A stretch of 64,000 nt of DNA, taken from positions 53,676,286-53,740,285 of the forward strand of contig NC_079325.1 in NCBI RefSeq assembly GCF_029931775.1, written 5' to 3'. The stretch's first letter is position 1. Every line of letters begins with the position of its first letter. This DNA comes from Euleptes europaea. Lineage: Eukaryota > Chordata > Lepidosauria > Squamata > Sphaerodactylidae. Made by a program: the position numbers and the translations under genes. Positions 20,601 through 35,600 of the stretch are shown one piece after another. The notes under the pieces are model-generated. The model had not been told where the DNA came from, made no database searches, and was given only the letters and a program-made list of their open reading frames with translations.

Positions 20601-23600
20601 CCCACACACATACTATTCTTCTGCTGGCCTGGACTCAAGAGTAGGTAGGTGGGCCCAGCTGGTGGGAGACTGCCCACCTGAAGTGGGCAAATGGCATGCA
20701 TCCTTTTTACCCTTAACCAGAGCAGAAAACAGTTCAATTTCTTGTAAACTATAGGTGATGCTTCTTGACTTCTCTTTGTTTCCCCGGCTCTACATATGGT
20801 GGTAGCATAAATAAAAACATATGTTTTAATATTACTGGTACACTTTTATCCCTTCTTTCTTCCAAGGAGCATAGGTTGGCATATGTGGTCCTCCCTTCCT
20901 TAAAACAACTCTGTAAAATAGCTTAGGCTGAGAGACAGTGATAGCCCACGGTCTCCCACACAGCTTTATGGCAGTGTGGAGATCTGAACCGGGGTCTCCC
21001 AGCTCCTAGTATGATCCTACTGTGCCATGCTTGGTCTCTGTATAGTAAGCACTGTTTTGTTCTGTTCTAGGCTCAGATTGCAGAGGAGTTGAACAAGAAT
21101 TGGCAGAGACTGCTCGAAGGGCTTTCCTACTACAAGACGCCCAGGTAGTGCATTTGGCTGATGGAGACAGGGCCTCACCATTGCTGTGAGGCAGAGGAGC
21201 TAGGAAATCTGGAGGGCTGCTATAGTGCCGTGGGTGGCAGAAGCATGGTCTTCAATTCCGATGGCTTTCTGAGAGTGTGGAGAGTTTGGGCTTGTATTTC
21301 ATTCGTTGCATGAATAAATTGCATTCCATTCACTGGATTATTAATACGGTTGGCAGCAGCTGTGGGCATGCTTGGCCAAGTCCCTCTTGCTCTCTAGCTG
21401 CTGCTTTAGCCTGGGGGAGGCTGCACTTTTAAAATTTTAGTTTGTTATGGTAGGGGTCATATGCTTTGCTGGTTGAATGTGCTGTGCTCCATCTCATATG
21501 TATATAGAAAAATACCACTATGCAACTGAATGTGATAAATTTAAAAAAGGTGATTTATAATAACACTTATAAAAGCTTACAAAAAACACCAAAACATTCA
21601 TAGCACCAAAATACAATCTAAGCAATATTCCGGAAGAGTTTAAAGACCATGTAAGGAACAGATTTGCATTACTAAGTTCAAGTGAATGTAAACCTGAAGA
21701 ACTATGGGTGGAAACTAGAGATATTATCAAGGAAGAATGTGCAAAGACTATTCCTGTAGACAAAAGAAAAGAAAAACCTCGATGGATGTCTGAGGAAACT
21801 CTTAAAATTGCCAGAGATAGACGAGAAGCAAAAGTAGAAGGTGACAGAAATAGAATCAAAAGTCTAAGTGCAACGTTCCAGCGACTAGCACGTAGAGACA
21901 GAGACCTATTATAATAACCAGAGTAAAGAAATAGAAGAGAACAACAAAAAAGGAAGAACAAGAGATCTGTTCCACAAGATCCAAGAAATCAAAGGGAAAT
22001 TTAAAGCACGGTTAGGCATGCTGAAAGATCAGCATGGAAATACATTAACTGAACAGGACAAAATAAAGAAAAGGTGGGAAAAATACACTGAAGTACTATA
22101 CAGAAGAGATGAAAGGATAAAAGATTCTTTCCAAGAAGAATCTTTTGAAGAAGAACCTACAGTTTTAGAAAGTGAAGTGAAAGCTGCATTGAGAGCAATC
22201 GGGAGAAGCAAATCACCAGGAGCAGATGGGATATCAGTAGAGCTATTCCAAGCCACAGAAACGGAGTCCATCAAAATCTTGACAAGAATATGCCAACAGA
22301 TATGGAAAACAAAACAATGGCCCACAGACTGGAAATGATCCATTTACATTCCAATTCCCAAGAAAGGAGACATCAAAGATTGCAACAACTATCGGACCAT
22401 TGCATTAATTTCTCATGCAAATAAAGTGATGCTCAAAATCTTACAGCAAAGGCTGTTACCATATATGGAACGAGAAATGCCTGATGTTCAAGCTGGTTTC
22501 AGAAAAGGAAGAGGCACTAAAGATCATATTGCAAATATACGCTGGTTACTGGAGCGTACGAGAGAATTTCAGAAGAAAATCAGCTTGTGTTTCATAGATT
22601 ACAGCAAAGCTTTTGACTGTGTGGATCATGAAAAGCTATGGCTGGTTTTAAAGGAAATGGGTGTGCCACTACATCTGATCGTTTTGATGCGCAACCTGTA
22701 CTCTGGACAAGAGGCCACAGTTAGAACAGAATATGGAGAAACGGAATGGTTTCCAATTGGTAAAGGTGTCAGACAAGGATGTATTTTATCTCCCTATCTC
22801 TTCAATCTATATGCAGAACATATAATTAGGAAAGCTGGATTAGATTTAGATGAAGGTGGAGTGAAAATTAGAGGGAGGAACATTGATAATTTGAGATATG
22901 CTGATGACACTACATTATTGGCAGAAAATAGTGAAGATTTGAAACAACTACTGCTGAAAGTTAAAAAAGAAAGTGCCAAAGCAGGACTGCAGCTGAACAT
23001 CAAGAAAACAAAAGTAATGACTACAGGAGAATTACACAACTTTAAGGTTGACAATTAGGAAATTGAAATTGTTCAAGACTTTCTATTCCTTGGTTCCACC
23101 ATCAACCAAAAGGGAGACTGCAGCCAAGAAATCAGAAGGAGATTGAGACTGGGAAGGGCAGCCATGAAGGAGCTAGAAAAGATTTTGAAGTGTAAGGATG
23201 TGACTCTGGCCACCAAGACTAGATTAATTCATGCCATCATATTCCCTATTACTATGTATGGGTGTGAAAGCTGGATAATGAAGAAAGCTGATAGGAAGAA
23301 AATAGATTCCTTTGAAATGTGGTGTTGGAGGAGAGTGTTACAGATTCTGTGGACTGCCAAAAAAACAAATGAGTGGGTTATAGATCAAATCAAGCCTGAA
23401 CTGTCCCTAGAAGCTAAAATGACTAAACTGAGGCTGTCGTATTTTGGTCACGTCATGAGACGACAAGAGTCACTGGAAAAGACGGTCATGCTAGGAAAAG
23501 TTGAGGGCAGCAGGAAAAGAGGAAGACCCAACAAGAGATGGATTGACTCAATAAAGGAAGCCACAGCCTTCAATTTGCAAGATCTGATCAAGGCTGTCAA

Positions 23601-26600
23601 AGATAGGACATTTTGGAGGACTTTCATTCATAGGGTCGCCATGAGTCGGAAGCGACTTGACGGCACTTAACACACACACATAATAACACACATAGACATA
23701 ACATTCAACATAAGGTCTCGCGATTTTATTCTTGTCTCGCATCAGCTTCATCAGAAGTCTGTTGCTTTTTTATCTTGCTATTTACAGGAGAATCTTGGGC
23801 GCTCTTTTTAGTCCTGTTTCCAAGCAGATTATTCTGTTTAAATTGGCAGATCACACTGTGTGGGCATCAGACTAAAAGGAGTGGTCAAGTTAATTATAAA
23901 TCACCTTTTTGAAATTATATAATTTATCACATTCTGTTGCATAGTGGTATTTTTTTCTATATCCATGTACTTTGGGTACCACTCCCCTATTGGGATATTG
24001 CAGTGCTCCATCTCATGGCAGCTTCTGTTAAAGACTGTAGGTGAAATGGATCATCGGCTTGATTCAGTGTGAAGCAGCTTCCGCTTTTGGAATTCACAGT
24101 CCCAAGATGTGGTGTCGGCCACCTGGCTTAATAGTGGACTGCTCTACGGAGAATAGGTCTACCAATGGCTGTTAGCCTCGATAGTTAAATGAAAGCTTCA
24201 GGGACAGTGTACCAGTTTCAGGGGGAGGCACACAAGGGGTAACGGGCTGTTGCATTCGTATGTCCTTGTGGGCTTTCTGAGACATCTGACTGACCACTGT
24301 TGGAAGCAGTATGCTGGATGAATTGGCTCTCTGCTTATATTTAATGAATAAGAGCATTTTTAGCCCAAGAGACTATTTAAATAGGTGGAGAGTTCCTTCT
24401 AAGGGCTCGAACCATTTGTTTGGCATCTGTGATGGTCAAACAGCTGAGCTCTGCTTGTTCTCTCAGCTTTTAGTCCCTACAATACCTTGAGAAGGGGAAG
24501 TAATCAAATTGCACTGAAAATCCCAATGTAGATGATGCACAAATTACAGATAGCTCCATTACAGACGTTCACCAGGGTTAATTACAGTCTTTCTTGTTTT
24601 TTGTTTTAATGCTGCTTTTTAAATCCATAGTGCAAGTTCAGCAGAAAAAGTAAAAGCTAATAAAAATGTGGCTGCTCCGCTGAAGGAGTTGGGTCTTCGT
24701 GTCAGCAAGTTTTTGGTGAGTAGAGGTCACAAGTGGCATTGTATCGTGCCCTACCTTCCTTCCCTGTGGACAAAAGGAAGGGTGGGACTAGACTTATGAA
24801 GTTGTCATCTTGTGCCCCTACTAGTACGGCACTTGTCCAGTGAAGCAGCAGGAGCAAAACCGGGGAAGAGGGGGGATTGTGAGGCACTGTAGGAATTCCC
24901 CGAATCTCTATGGTTTTTACTATGGAGAAAATATTCCCATCTGGCAATGGCAACCCTAGGTTGGAGGCAGGGTACAGTTGGAAGGGAAGCCAGTTCTCTT
25001 TGGAGCTGGCCAGTTCTTCTTTGTTGTTAGAACAGAAATAGGTTTTTTGTTTTTGTTTTGAGGGCTGGTACAATAAGCCACCACAATTTGGAAAACTGTT
25101 TCTTTAATGACCAGAGGAATTGAGAGTGTAACGGGGACAGATTCAGTTTGCTATTTTCCTCCCCAAGGATTTGCTCCAAGGAAAGAGGCATTTAGTCCTA
25201 AGGGGGGGGGTCTGTGGCTCAGTGGTAGAGCATGGGCGTTGCACGCACATGGTCCCTGGCACCTCCAATGAAAGGATCTTGGGTGTCAAATGCTGGAGAA
25301 GACCTCACTGTTCCTGAGCCCCTTGGAGTGCTACGGCCAGTCCGACTAGACAGCACTGAGTCGGCTGGACCAGTGCTCTGACTGCCATAAGGCAACTCAC
25401 TGTGTTCATACGGAAGGAATAGCTGGATGGTTTTGGCCCTCTGGGTGTAACTTAACTGAATCTGTATGTTGTTCCAGGCTTTAGACGAAGAGCAAAGTGT
25501 GCAGCTATTACAATGTTACCTTCAAGAGGATTACAGAGGGACCAGAGACTCATTAAAGGTTGGTAATGAGCAACTTGATGGAACATCTCTCTTTTCCAGC
25601 AGTTCTGTTGACAGGCGATCGCTGCGTCTCACCCCTTGTAGCTGTAGCTTTGGGGCTTTATTCCTTTATTTCTCTATTTCCAAAACTAAGTATTTGAATT
25701 ACAAGGAGTTCCCCTGAGCCATAGATAGAGGACAGAATAAAAGGAAAAAGTACTGGAGTGAAAGCCCTGAAAGACTGTTTAATGTTACAGTTGATTCTGT
25801 ACTCTGTATATTACCTGAAATGTGTGTCCCAAAAAAAAAAGGTGAAGTTGTGGTGCCTCTCAGCACATCCAGTATGAAAGAGTTTCTGTTGCATCTTAAT
25901 TATTACTTAATGCTGTTGCTTTTTTAATTTGCAGACTGTTCTGCAAGATGAAAGACAAAGTCAGGCTCTCATATTGAAGGTCAGTAACTTGACTAGGCAG
26001 TCTTTTTTTTTACTATTCCTGTATGCCACCGTTCTGTGTCTAAGACAGTGATTCCCTCATGGTGCATCACATCCTGGGCGCACAATCTTTGTCTGGAGTT
26101 TTTCCAGCAGCCACTGGATGGGTACTGGAAAATCTTTTGCAACACCAAAAAGGGTTAAAGCGGGGGCAGTGACCTTATGCACCATGAGGGTGGGAACTGA
26201 AAGATGCACCATTTCTAATGGCTCATTCTTTAGAAGAATAATTTACAGATTTACTCTTATTTGTTTATTTATTTATTTTAGAAGACTGATCTGTTTGACA
26301 TTATGAGATCTTTCCACCCGAAAGAGCATAATGGTTTGAGGTGAGGGAGGAAGTTGGTTATTGAGGTGGAAATTTAGGCTGAATGAAACAATCCATCTTA
26401 CAAGGAACAGACGGTCCCATATTTAAATAAATGAGGAATTGCTCAGTTTTTATCTGGCACCTGGTGTGGGAGAAAATGGGATGGTGGGGGGAGGGTGCTG
26501 CAGAAGGAGGTTCAGTTCAGGTAACCTGCCAAACTGAAGAACCCAAACTGTGAGTTGAACTTCTAAGTATATTTTGGGAAAACAGTGCTTCTCACTGGCC

Positions 26601-29600
26601 GGTCTTGCTTTCATTTTCTAGCCTCTCACTTTCAAAATCTCACTCATCTCTCTGAATGCAACAGTCTTTAAAGGCAGAGCAATGGCCATAAGTGTTTCAG
26701 GACACATATCAAGCCAAACCAGAGCTTGGGGTGAAGGGAGTACAAGCTACTGTTTTTTTCTGGCTGGTTTCAAAATTATGGCTTGCCAATTCAGATGCCA
26801 AGCCATAGCTGAGCTCCCTTAACCATGGTTTGAGTGTGATATTTGAATTGCTCGAGAGCTAGAGTCTCGCTTCCCTGGAGCAATGAACAGTTTTGTGCAT
26901 GTGTTTGTGTGAGAGAAAGAACAATCTTGCAAGTTGGTCACTGGATTTGCTAAGCGGCTTTGTGGGAAAGGCTTGTGAAGAATTAAAACACAACCACAGT
27001 TCTCAGTAATACAATAGGTGGTGCTTTTTCACAGCTTGCTGACTATTACTATGAGGAAAGGATTTGTATTCTTCGCTGCGTCGTGCACCTCCTCACTTAT
27101 TTCCAAGATGAGAGACATCCCTATATGGTAGGTATGGTGCTCTGTGTTCTAATATTACCACATACTATTGTATACATTGTGTGTTCATTGGCATCCCATG
27201 TATTTAAGAGATAAATTGTGATTTTGCTTTTTTTCCCTTTAAAGGCCCAGTATTCCCAGTGTGTGGAAAAGCTAGATAAGGAACTGGTTCCTAATTATCG
27301 TAAGCAGTTTGAAGAGCTGTATAAAGCAGAGGCACCGACATGGGAAACACATGGAAGTCTAATGGTATGTTGTTCCTTTGATATCTTTGTGCAGTGTACT
27401 TTGAGTAGTCGAGTACAGCAGGATTGCTATGTCTGAATCCAAATTCACTGTGTATCTATCCTCCATCTGGAAGAAGCTCCTGTTGTTCTTGTAGGACTTC
27501 TGGTTCCAAATAATGATGCTCCTGGTAACATTTTTTTTACATCTACTGAAACACTTAGCATGGCACAGAATTAGCTGCCTGTGTTAAGACCTTCAAAGTA
27601 CCCCTTTACTTCTCTGTCCAGTGGTGAGCAGGTCTGTGTGTTGTGCACTCTTTAGCTGGAAATTGCCTCCCAAAGTGGCTTAAAGTAATATACGTATATC
27701 TATATGTATATTTGTATGCCATCCGGAGCACCTTGGACTGAAAGTTAAAAAGAGGAGGATTGTGACCCTTTTTACTGGGGTGTATACACCGTGTCTTTGG
27801 TGGTATTTGTTAGCCATGCTGACTGGAACTTGTATTATTTGTTTGACTGGATTCCGTATTCCTTTGTGTTCTGCATAGGAGGGTGAAGTGCATCTTGCTG
27901 TCTCCTGCGTGGCCTCTTTGGTCTTTGTTGGGGAGGAACCAAATTCCCCCCCTTCTGTCTGTACTTTGGGGTATTTGTACCTGTGCTTATGTGACCAATT
28001 CATATAAAGCTGCCTTATTCTGAAGTAGACGGCTGGTTTTGGTTGCCAACCTCCAGGTGGGGCCTGGAGTTCTGGAAGTACAGTTGATTTTTAGACTACT
28101 ACAGAGATCAGTTCCCTTGGAGGAAGTGGCAGCTCTGGAGGGCTGGCTCTATGGCATCACATCTCCACTGAGCTCCCTACTCTCCCCAAACTCTGCCTTT
28201 CCCAAGTACCGCCCCCAAATCTCTAGGGATTTCCCAAGCTGGATTTGGCAACCCTACCACTGGTATATCAAGGTGTAATGTTGTACAGTGGTTGGAGTGT
28301 TGAGTTAGGATCTGGGGGACCTGGGTTTGAATCTCTACTCTGTCATGGAAGCTTGCTGGGTGACCTTGAGCCAGTCATACACACTCAACCTAGCTTACCA
28401 CTCAGGGTGGTTACAAGGATAAAAGGGAGGACTGGAGAATGCTGGAAGCCGTTTTGGGTCCCCAATGGGACAGATAGGCAGGGTATAAATGAAGTAAGTA
28501 AGTAAGTAAATAAATAAATAAATATTCTCCCTAGCAGTAGTCCTCCAGGGTCTTGGGCAGAGATGTCTCTCCAGGTATCTGCTGTCTAAGATCTTTTTAA
28601 CTGGATGCTGGGGATTGAACCTGTTACCTCTACCTGCACGGCATGTGCTCTGCCACTGTGTCTCAGACCATCACCATGAATATATATATATATATCTATC
28701 AAAATACAACCTCTTCTTCTTACACAGACAGAGCGGCAAGTTTCTCGCTGGTTCATGCAGTGCCTCCGCGAACAGTCCATGCTGCTGGAAGTCATCTTCC
28801 TTTATTATGCCTATTTTGAAATGGCATCAGAGGACCTGCTGGCTTTTGCCAAGTTGTTCAAAGACCAGGGGTTTGGCTCCAGGCAGACCAACAGGCACCT
28901 GATTGACAAAAGCATGGATCCGCTCATAGATCGTATTGGGTGCGTGTGCCACATCTGATGGAGTAGATCGTTCTTGCAGTGAAGTGAACTTGTTTCTAAG
29001 AGCTGCTTTATAACATGACTTTTTATCTAAGTAGATGAAGGGGAAAACAAAGTATATAGTAATGTGCAAAAGTCATACATGCATCTATTTCGCCACGTAT
29101 AGACATGGCTGGGAATCTGTGATTGGCAGGGAGTTTCCAAAATGTGTGCGTACAAAGTTGCCTCCTGCTGAGTCAGACATTTGTTCCACTTATATCCTCC
29201 CTTTTCACACCAAACTTGATCCTCTGGGTTGCTAACAAGTGTATAAAATCCAAGATGATAAAATAACAAAAATTACAATTAACATGATAAGCAGTAGCAG
29301 CAAATCCTATTAAAGATCCAGGAACCAGTCAATCAAAAAAGCAGTTTAAATTTCAAAGTGCTATTTTAAAATGGCAGAAAAAGCGGTTTGGATTTTTCTC
29401 CGGTAAGATAACCACTAAAAGTTGGGGAGAGTGGGACAAGCTGCCCTCCTTAAACAAATTCACCTGACTTCTAAATAAAGATGGATTTGCAAGGTGTATG
29501 TGTTTAGGGATCAGTTCTGTAATTGGGACTCTATCCCCAAGAACCACAAATGTAGAGGCACCCACACAGAAAGGTCTTTGATGGCCATCTCAGCTGGCAG

Positions 29601-32600
29601 GCGTGTTCATCTGGCCCGGTTTTATGTGTAGAATTAAAAGCAGACTCTTAGCCTTTCCACCTGAGATCCTTTCAACTGGAGATGCCAGGGGACTTAACCA
29701 GCAGAGAGCCAGCATGGTGTAGTGATTAAGAGCGGTTGTTTGGAGTGGTGGACTCTGATCTGGAGAACCAGGTTTGATTCCCCACTCTTCAACATGAGTG
29801 GCAGTCTCTAAGCTGGTGAACCGGGTTGGTTTCCCCACTCCTACACATGAAGCCAGCTGAGTGACCTTGGGCTAGTCACAGTTCTCTTAGAGCTCTCTCA
29901 GCCCCATCTACCTCACAGGGTGTCTTGTGGGGAGGGAAAGGGAAGGTGACAGTCAGCCAGTTTGATTCTTCCTTAAGTGGTAGAGAAAGTCGACATATAA
30001 AAACCAACTCTTTTTCTTCCTCCTCCTCCTCTTCTTTCTCTTCTTCTTCACCCCCTTCCTTAACTGAATATGTTTTCTCTAAGTTTGTAATATAAGGTGC
30101 CACTTCTTGTTGTGTGGTGATCATCTCTTTGAATCACTGGGTGTTGAAGAATAGGTAGAAACAAATATTCTCTTCAGCCTGCAGTTAATGATGCTGATCG
30201 GTGTTTGTGACGGTTCAGCCAGCTCTTATTTGTCGATGCATCAGATTCTGAAACATCTTTCATTTTCTTTGGTTTGTGTATAGTTGCAGTATATCATGAA
30301 TGGTTGTTTTTTTTTCTTATTGCACCTGTTTCTGGTTATAACTTCTCTCTACCTCTCCCGCTGCCCTCCTCCCACAGCTACTTCAGTGCTCTAATTCTAG
30401 TGGAAGGCATGGAAATTGACTCTCTGCATGAGCGTGTATTGGATGACAGGACAGAAGAGCATAAATTTGCTGGCAGTGGGCAGGTTCGCCAGGTAAACCT
30501 ATAGCCCATCCTGCGTCCCTACACAATAGCTAGTTAATGCAGTTTGTAGAAAGTACCACTGACTGATCGGAAATCACTATAAGAACCTAAGAAAGGCCAT
30601 GCTGGATCAGACCAAGGTCCACACAGTGGCCAATCAGGTGCTTCTAGGAAGCCCACACTATATTTGTCTACTCATGTGAAAACTCTCACTGAAACGTTAA
30701 GTGAAAAAATATGGACAACAGTGTTTTCTAAGGCAGAACTGCAAAATGGATTGGGGACAGTATAAAGTCATCATGGGAGCACTCATCTTTGTGGCTCATA
30801 AAAGCACTCTTCTATCTGTTGATGGAGGAGAATATTCTTGAGAGGGTAGTCCTCCAAGTTGCTCTGGGGGTGGGGGCCATGCAAGTCTGAAAGAGCATGT
30901 CCATTCCAGAGGGGTCTTCCCCCTTGCCCCAAGTTCCAGTTCTGCAGAGATGGGGCTTCAGAGGGCTCTTGCCTGGTTGGGGCATTTCTATTTTAATTCC
31001 CTCCATGTGGATGTTAGGCTAATCCTATAAGCCCCAGTTTTGTGCAGGACTAATGTCTTTGTCTCCGAACCCAACAGATTGTTGTAAACATTTTTAAAAG
31101 TACTTCTGTATTGTTATGTCTAAAATTTGGTCTCAGGAAAAAGATATTCCTTGTTTCTGAGAGGTGAGGAGGATGTGAACAGTTATTTCTCCATGCAAAA
31201 TTAAAGCATGCCTGTTGGACCTAAATTTCTTATGTGCACAGTATCCCCCCTCCCATGTGTAATTGCTTGACTTCTGTCTCTTCTGAGCAGGAAATGGACT
31301 GCCTACTGCTCACTCTTGGGGATATCACCCATCATGCTCCTGTCCTCTTGGCCTGGGCTTTGCTCCGCCACACAGTGAGCCCTGAAGAGTCAACTGGTGT
31401 GATCAGGCGAATGGGAAGCACTGCTATCCAGTTGAATGTATTCCAGTATCTTACAAAGCTGCTCCGGTCCCTAAGCAGTGGGGGAAAGAATGTGAGTGTC
31501 TTCTGGTCTCTCAAGAGGTTCTGTCTGGGAAGAGAAGTGTACCTGAGCAAGTGATGCAAACTTTCTGCTTGAATGACGTGTGGCTGGCCAGCAGGGCACC
31601 TGCTTTCTTAACAGCAAGACCTGTAACCATCAATCACATAGGTCAATGTGTGTATTATATAATTGGCCAAGTGACAAAGAACGGACTATACAAGGATGAT
31701 GAATCAGTTTGTATCATTAGGCTTCAGACTTGCCAATCCAGATTAAACCGTTGCTTGAGGGTCTGGTGCCACTTCCTGGTAGTGTTTATTAATTAACTGT
31801 TTTATTTATTTATTTAAACATATATAACCTGCCTTTCCTTATGTTCAAAGTGGCTTACAATCTAGTCACGAGACCATTGAAACCAGAATAAAATAACAGA
31901 CCCCAAATGTCTCGCTCCTGCCCTTAAAATATTATTTACTTATTAAGACCTCTATTTAGTGTTGTCACATCTGGTTTTATGACATTGTGTTAGTCCTAGG
32001 AAAAAGAACCGCCCAGTGGATTGTGAGCTGAGCATCAGCATGAGGAACATTTCCATCCTCCTCATTATTTGTAGACTTTTCATAACCGCTCGTTTAAATA
32101 TACCCGCATTTGAATACATTTATATAGATTCTGTTGACATTTCATAGATTGCTTTTGTAAAAGCTGAGTCAATATATGCTTGTGGTATAAACTTTTTGCA
32201 TTAGAGTGTCTGATGGTGCTGACAGAAACTTTTGGTCTGCAACTTTACTCATGTGGTTTTTGAACGAGGCAATGCTGATTCTGTGACTTCAGGCAGATGA
32301 TGAGAGGGAGGGCATCTTGGCCATCTTCTGGTCACTGGCGGTGGTGGTGGTGGGAGGTAGTTGTGAATTTCCTGCATTGTGCAGGGGGTTGGACTTGGAT
32401 GACCCTGGTGGTCCCTTCCAACTCTATGATTCTGTGATTCTTGTTCTCTGACGGGCCCTTTCCTCTGTTTCCGCAGTGTACTGTCAGCACCGCATGCATG
32501 TGTATTTATGGCCTCCTTTCCTTTGTCTTGACATCACTGGAATTGCACACGCTAGGCAACCAGCAGGTAAGCTTCTGGGCATGGAATATGGGTCACTGTG

Positions 32601-35600
32601 TGTGTGTGTGAGGGAGGTAGTTGTGGATTTCCTGCCTTGTGCAGGGGGTTGGACTAGATGACCGTGGTGATACCTTCCAACCCTTCTAAGCATCCTAAAG
32701 CTGGTCTGGGTCTAATTATATTGCTTACCTTTACGATTCTGCCTTCCTCCTGCTAGCCTGGAATAGGTTCATTTTCTGGGCAAAAAAAGATGTGCATTGC
32801 ACGGTTGAATAATGATATCCTGAAGGTTCTCTGTTAATAAAATTGAATTAGAGTTTGAAACTTAGGAGTATAAAAGCAAGTTGAAACCATTTTAACTGAC
32901 ATGGTCCCGTCCCCCCTGAATACTAGAAACTAGTTTTGTGGAGGTGGAAACTAGGGGTGTGCACCCAGACATACCCTAGCCCAAATTCTGGGAGTAATGA
33001 TAATTTATCTTCTGGAATTTGGGGAGTGTTTCAGGACGTGTAGGAGCGGGGAGGGAGGGAGAGGAGGCTTGCCCCGGAAACCAGCTGTTGGGTGGCACAG
33101 GGGCCCTTTAAAGTTTAAAGGGCCCCTTATTTTCTCCAGGCTAGTTGAGAGGCTAGATCATCCCATAGAAAATAGTGCTCCTTTAAAACTTAAACGGTGC
33201 ATGCTCTGCCAAACAGCTGTTTGCCAGTTTAAGATTCTTTCTTCCTCCCTGCTGCTTCTGTCTCTGAGGCTGGGGAAATGGCACACAAAATAATGGTTCT
33301 GGAGTCCAAAAAACATACTTGAAATGTAATCCTGAACTGGTATAAAATTCAGGATAATGAAAATCGTGCCCTCACTGAAATCCTGAAACAAACTCAATAC
33401 AATTTTTTTGAAGTGCACACCCCTGGTGGAAACTAGTTTTATGAAGGTGCTTTAAATTCTTCAGAGGTTCCAGACCCTTTGAGAAACTTTAGGTCCCTGG
33501 GCTGTTTGTTAAGAGAACTATGATAGTCTTGAAAGGTGGTTTAGTGTGGTCAAGCCTAAACAAACATGATAAACGTGTGTGTAATGTGTTGTGTGTCTTC
33601 TGTCTTTCTTCCCACCCCCACCCCCAAAGGACATCATTGAGACTGCATGTGAAGTTCTAGCTGCTTCAAGCATTCCTCAGCTGTTCTGGAAGACAGTAAG
33701 TTCATTGTAGGAGCAGCACTTTTATTTCCTTCCATTGGTCAAAGTCTTGATGGAAATCCCAATACTTTGGTCACATACCCTTATTTGCTTTTTAAGAGCA
33801 GCTTTCCATGGTCAAGCGTTGTTGGGACGATCTGTGGCTCAGTGATAGAGAATCTGCTTAGTATGCACAAGGTCCCAGGTTCAATATCCAGCATCTCCAG
33901 TTAAAGGAACCAGGCAAGTAGGTGATGTAAAAGACCTCTGCCTGAGACCCTGGAGAGCTGCTTCCCATCTGAGTAGACAATACTGATTTTGATGGACCAG
34001 TGGTCTGGTTCAGTATAAGGCAGCTTCATGCGTACATATGTTCTTAAGAAAAGCAGGCTGCAGTTGTAGGTGGTCAGGTTTGTTTCTTTGGAAAACCCCA
34101 CACAGTCTGTGGTTCCTGTTTATGCCTTTGTGTTAATCAGTTACGGTTCTGCTCAAAGTAAAATTTATACTAACTGTTCTTCAGTGATGAATGTTATCCA
34201 AAAGCAGGAGACTCCTTTTGTGGCTGGCAGAAGGGTTGACTCTTCTGCGGAGAAGAGAGAAAACCAAACCAGCTACAGTGGTTGTAGCGGTAGCTGATTA
34301 CTTCATCGCCTTTTCTCACTGATCATGCATATTAACTGAGAATTCACACACTCTTCATCTGTCAGTGAACTCTTTTTGCTTAAAGTTACTTTAATCTTTG
34401 ACAGTTAATTGAAACATTTACAGAAAAGTTAGATTGTTTTTTTAATAGAGGTTGAGATTGGCCTTCTTATCTTGCTTTAGGAAGGACGTATCAGATGTAA
34501 TTCGTATGCACCTGCAGATTGGCTCAGCCGCACCCGTTTTGGTTATCTCATATTTAGTTAAGAACCAATCACTTATCTAGATAGTAATCACATGATTATG
34601 ATAAATCTTCAAAAAATGTTCAAGGTATGGGAAATTTAAAACATGATTCAATGAGAAGAACTTGGTTATCCATTGAAATTTATAAAGCTTGTGTGTGTTA
34701 AGTCTGCACGTGGTGATGAGTCTGTGTCTGTTAACTTACTTTTGTGTGTCTTAACTTCAGGAGCCAACTGCAGGTCTGGGCATTATCTTGGACAGCGTCT
34801 GCGGGATGTTCCCCCACCTGCTCTCTCCCCTTTTGCAGTTACTGACAGCCCTCGTTTCAGATAAATCCACAGCAAAAAAGGTACTTGTTGCAGACATGAG
34901 TCATAAAGAGAGAGTGTAATAGGTGGAGAAGTGTGGAAGGTTGACCAAACGCTAACCAATTCCTGATAATTTTTGTAAACTGTTTTTGTCTGAAAAGAAA
35001 TGGGTGGGAATCTTGTGCTAGATATTCTTGGTTTGCTGTTCTTCCCCTGGAGGTTTTCTGACACTGGGCAGTTAAATATCACCAGCCACTGTGGCGGGAC
35101 GGGCCCTGTCACCTCAGCAGCTTCAAGAGCCACCATGTGGGGGTGTCTTCAGCTGACTTTCTACCTCTTCAAGCAACCTTGACTCCCTCCACCTACAGGT
35201 GTACACCTTCTTGGATAAGATGTCTTTCTATATTGAGCTGTATAAGCACAAGCCACCTGACGTGATCTCTCACGAAGATGGCACGCTGTGGCGGAGGCAG
35301 ACGCCAAAGCTTCTCTATCCCCTCGGTAAGGATGCGGGTCAGAGTTGCTGCCCCTTGGAACGTTGTCATTGTTTTGTATGTTTTATATGCTTTTTTGTGT
35401 GTGCTTCATTTTATGAGATGTGGTAAACTGCCTTGGGCATTACTTGCTGACAGAGTGAGGTATACCTTCAGAGGTCACAGTTTATGCTGGAAGCAGGATG
35501 CAAATATTTAACTATTTTATTTAAAATATTTGCATCTGGCTTCCAGCGTAAAATGTGACCTTTGAAACAGCTAGAAATGTAAAAGAATGTTAAAAATGGA

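Noticed and set aside
22018-23670. A host reverse-transcriptase-like gene in NUP188 intron 3
   Set aside because: It is a 5'-truncated Bov-B LINE with in-frame stops, a 3' tail and a target duplication.
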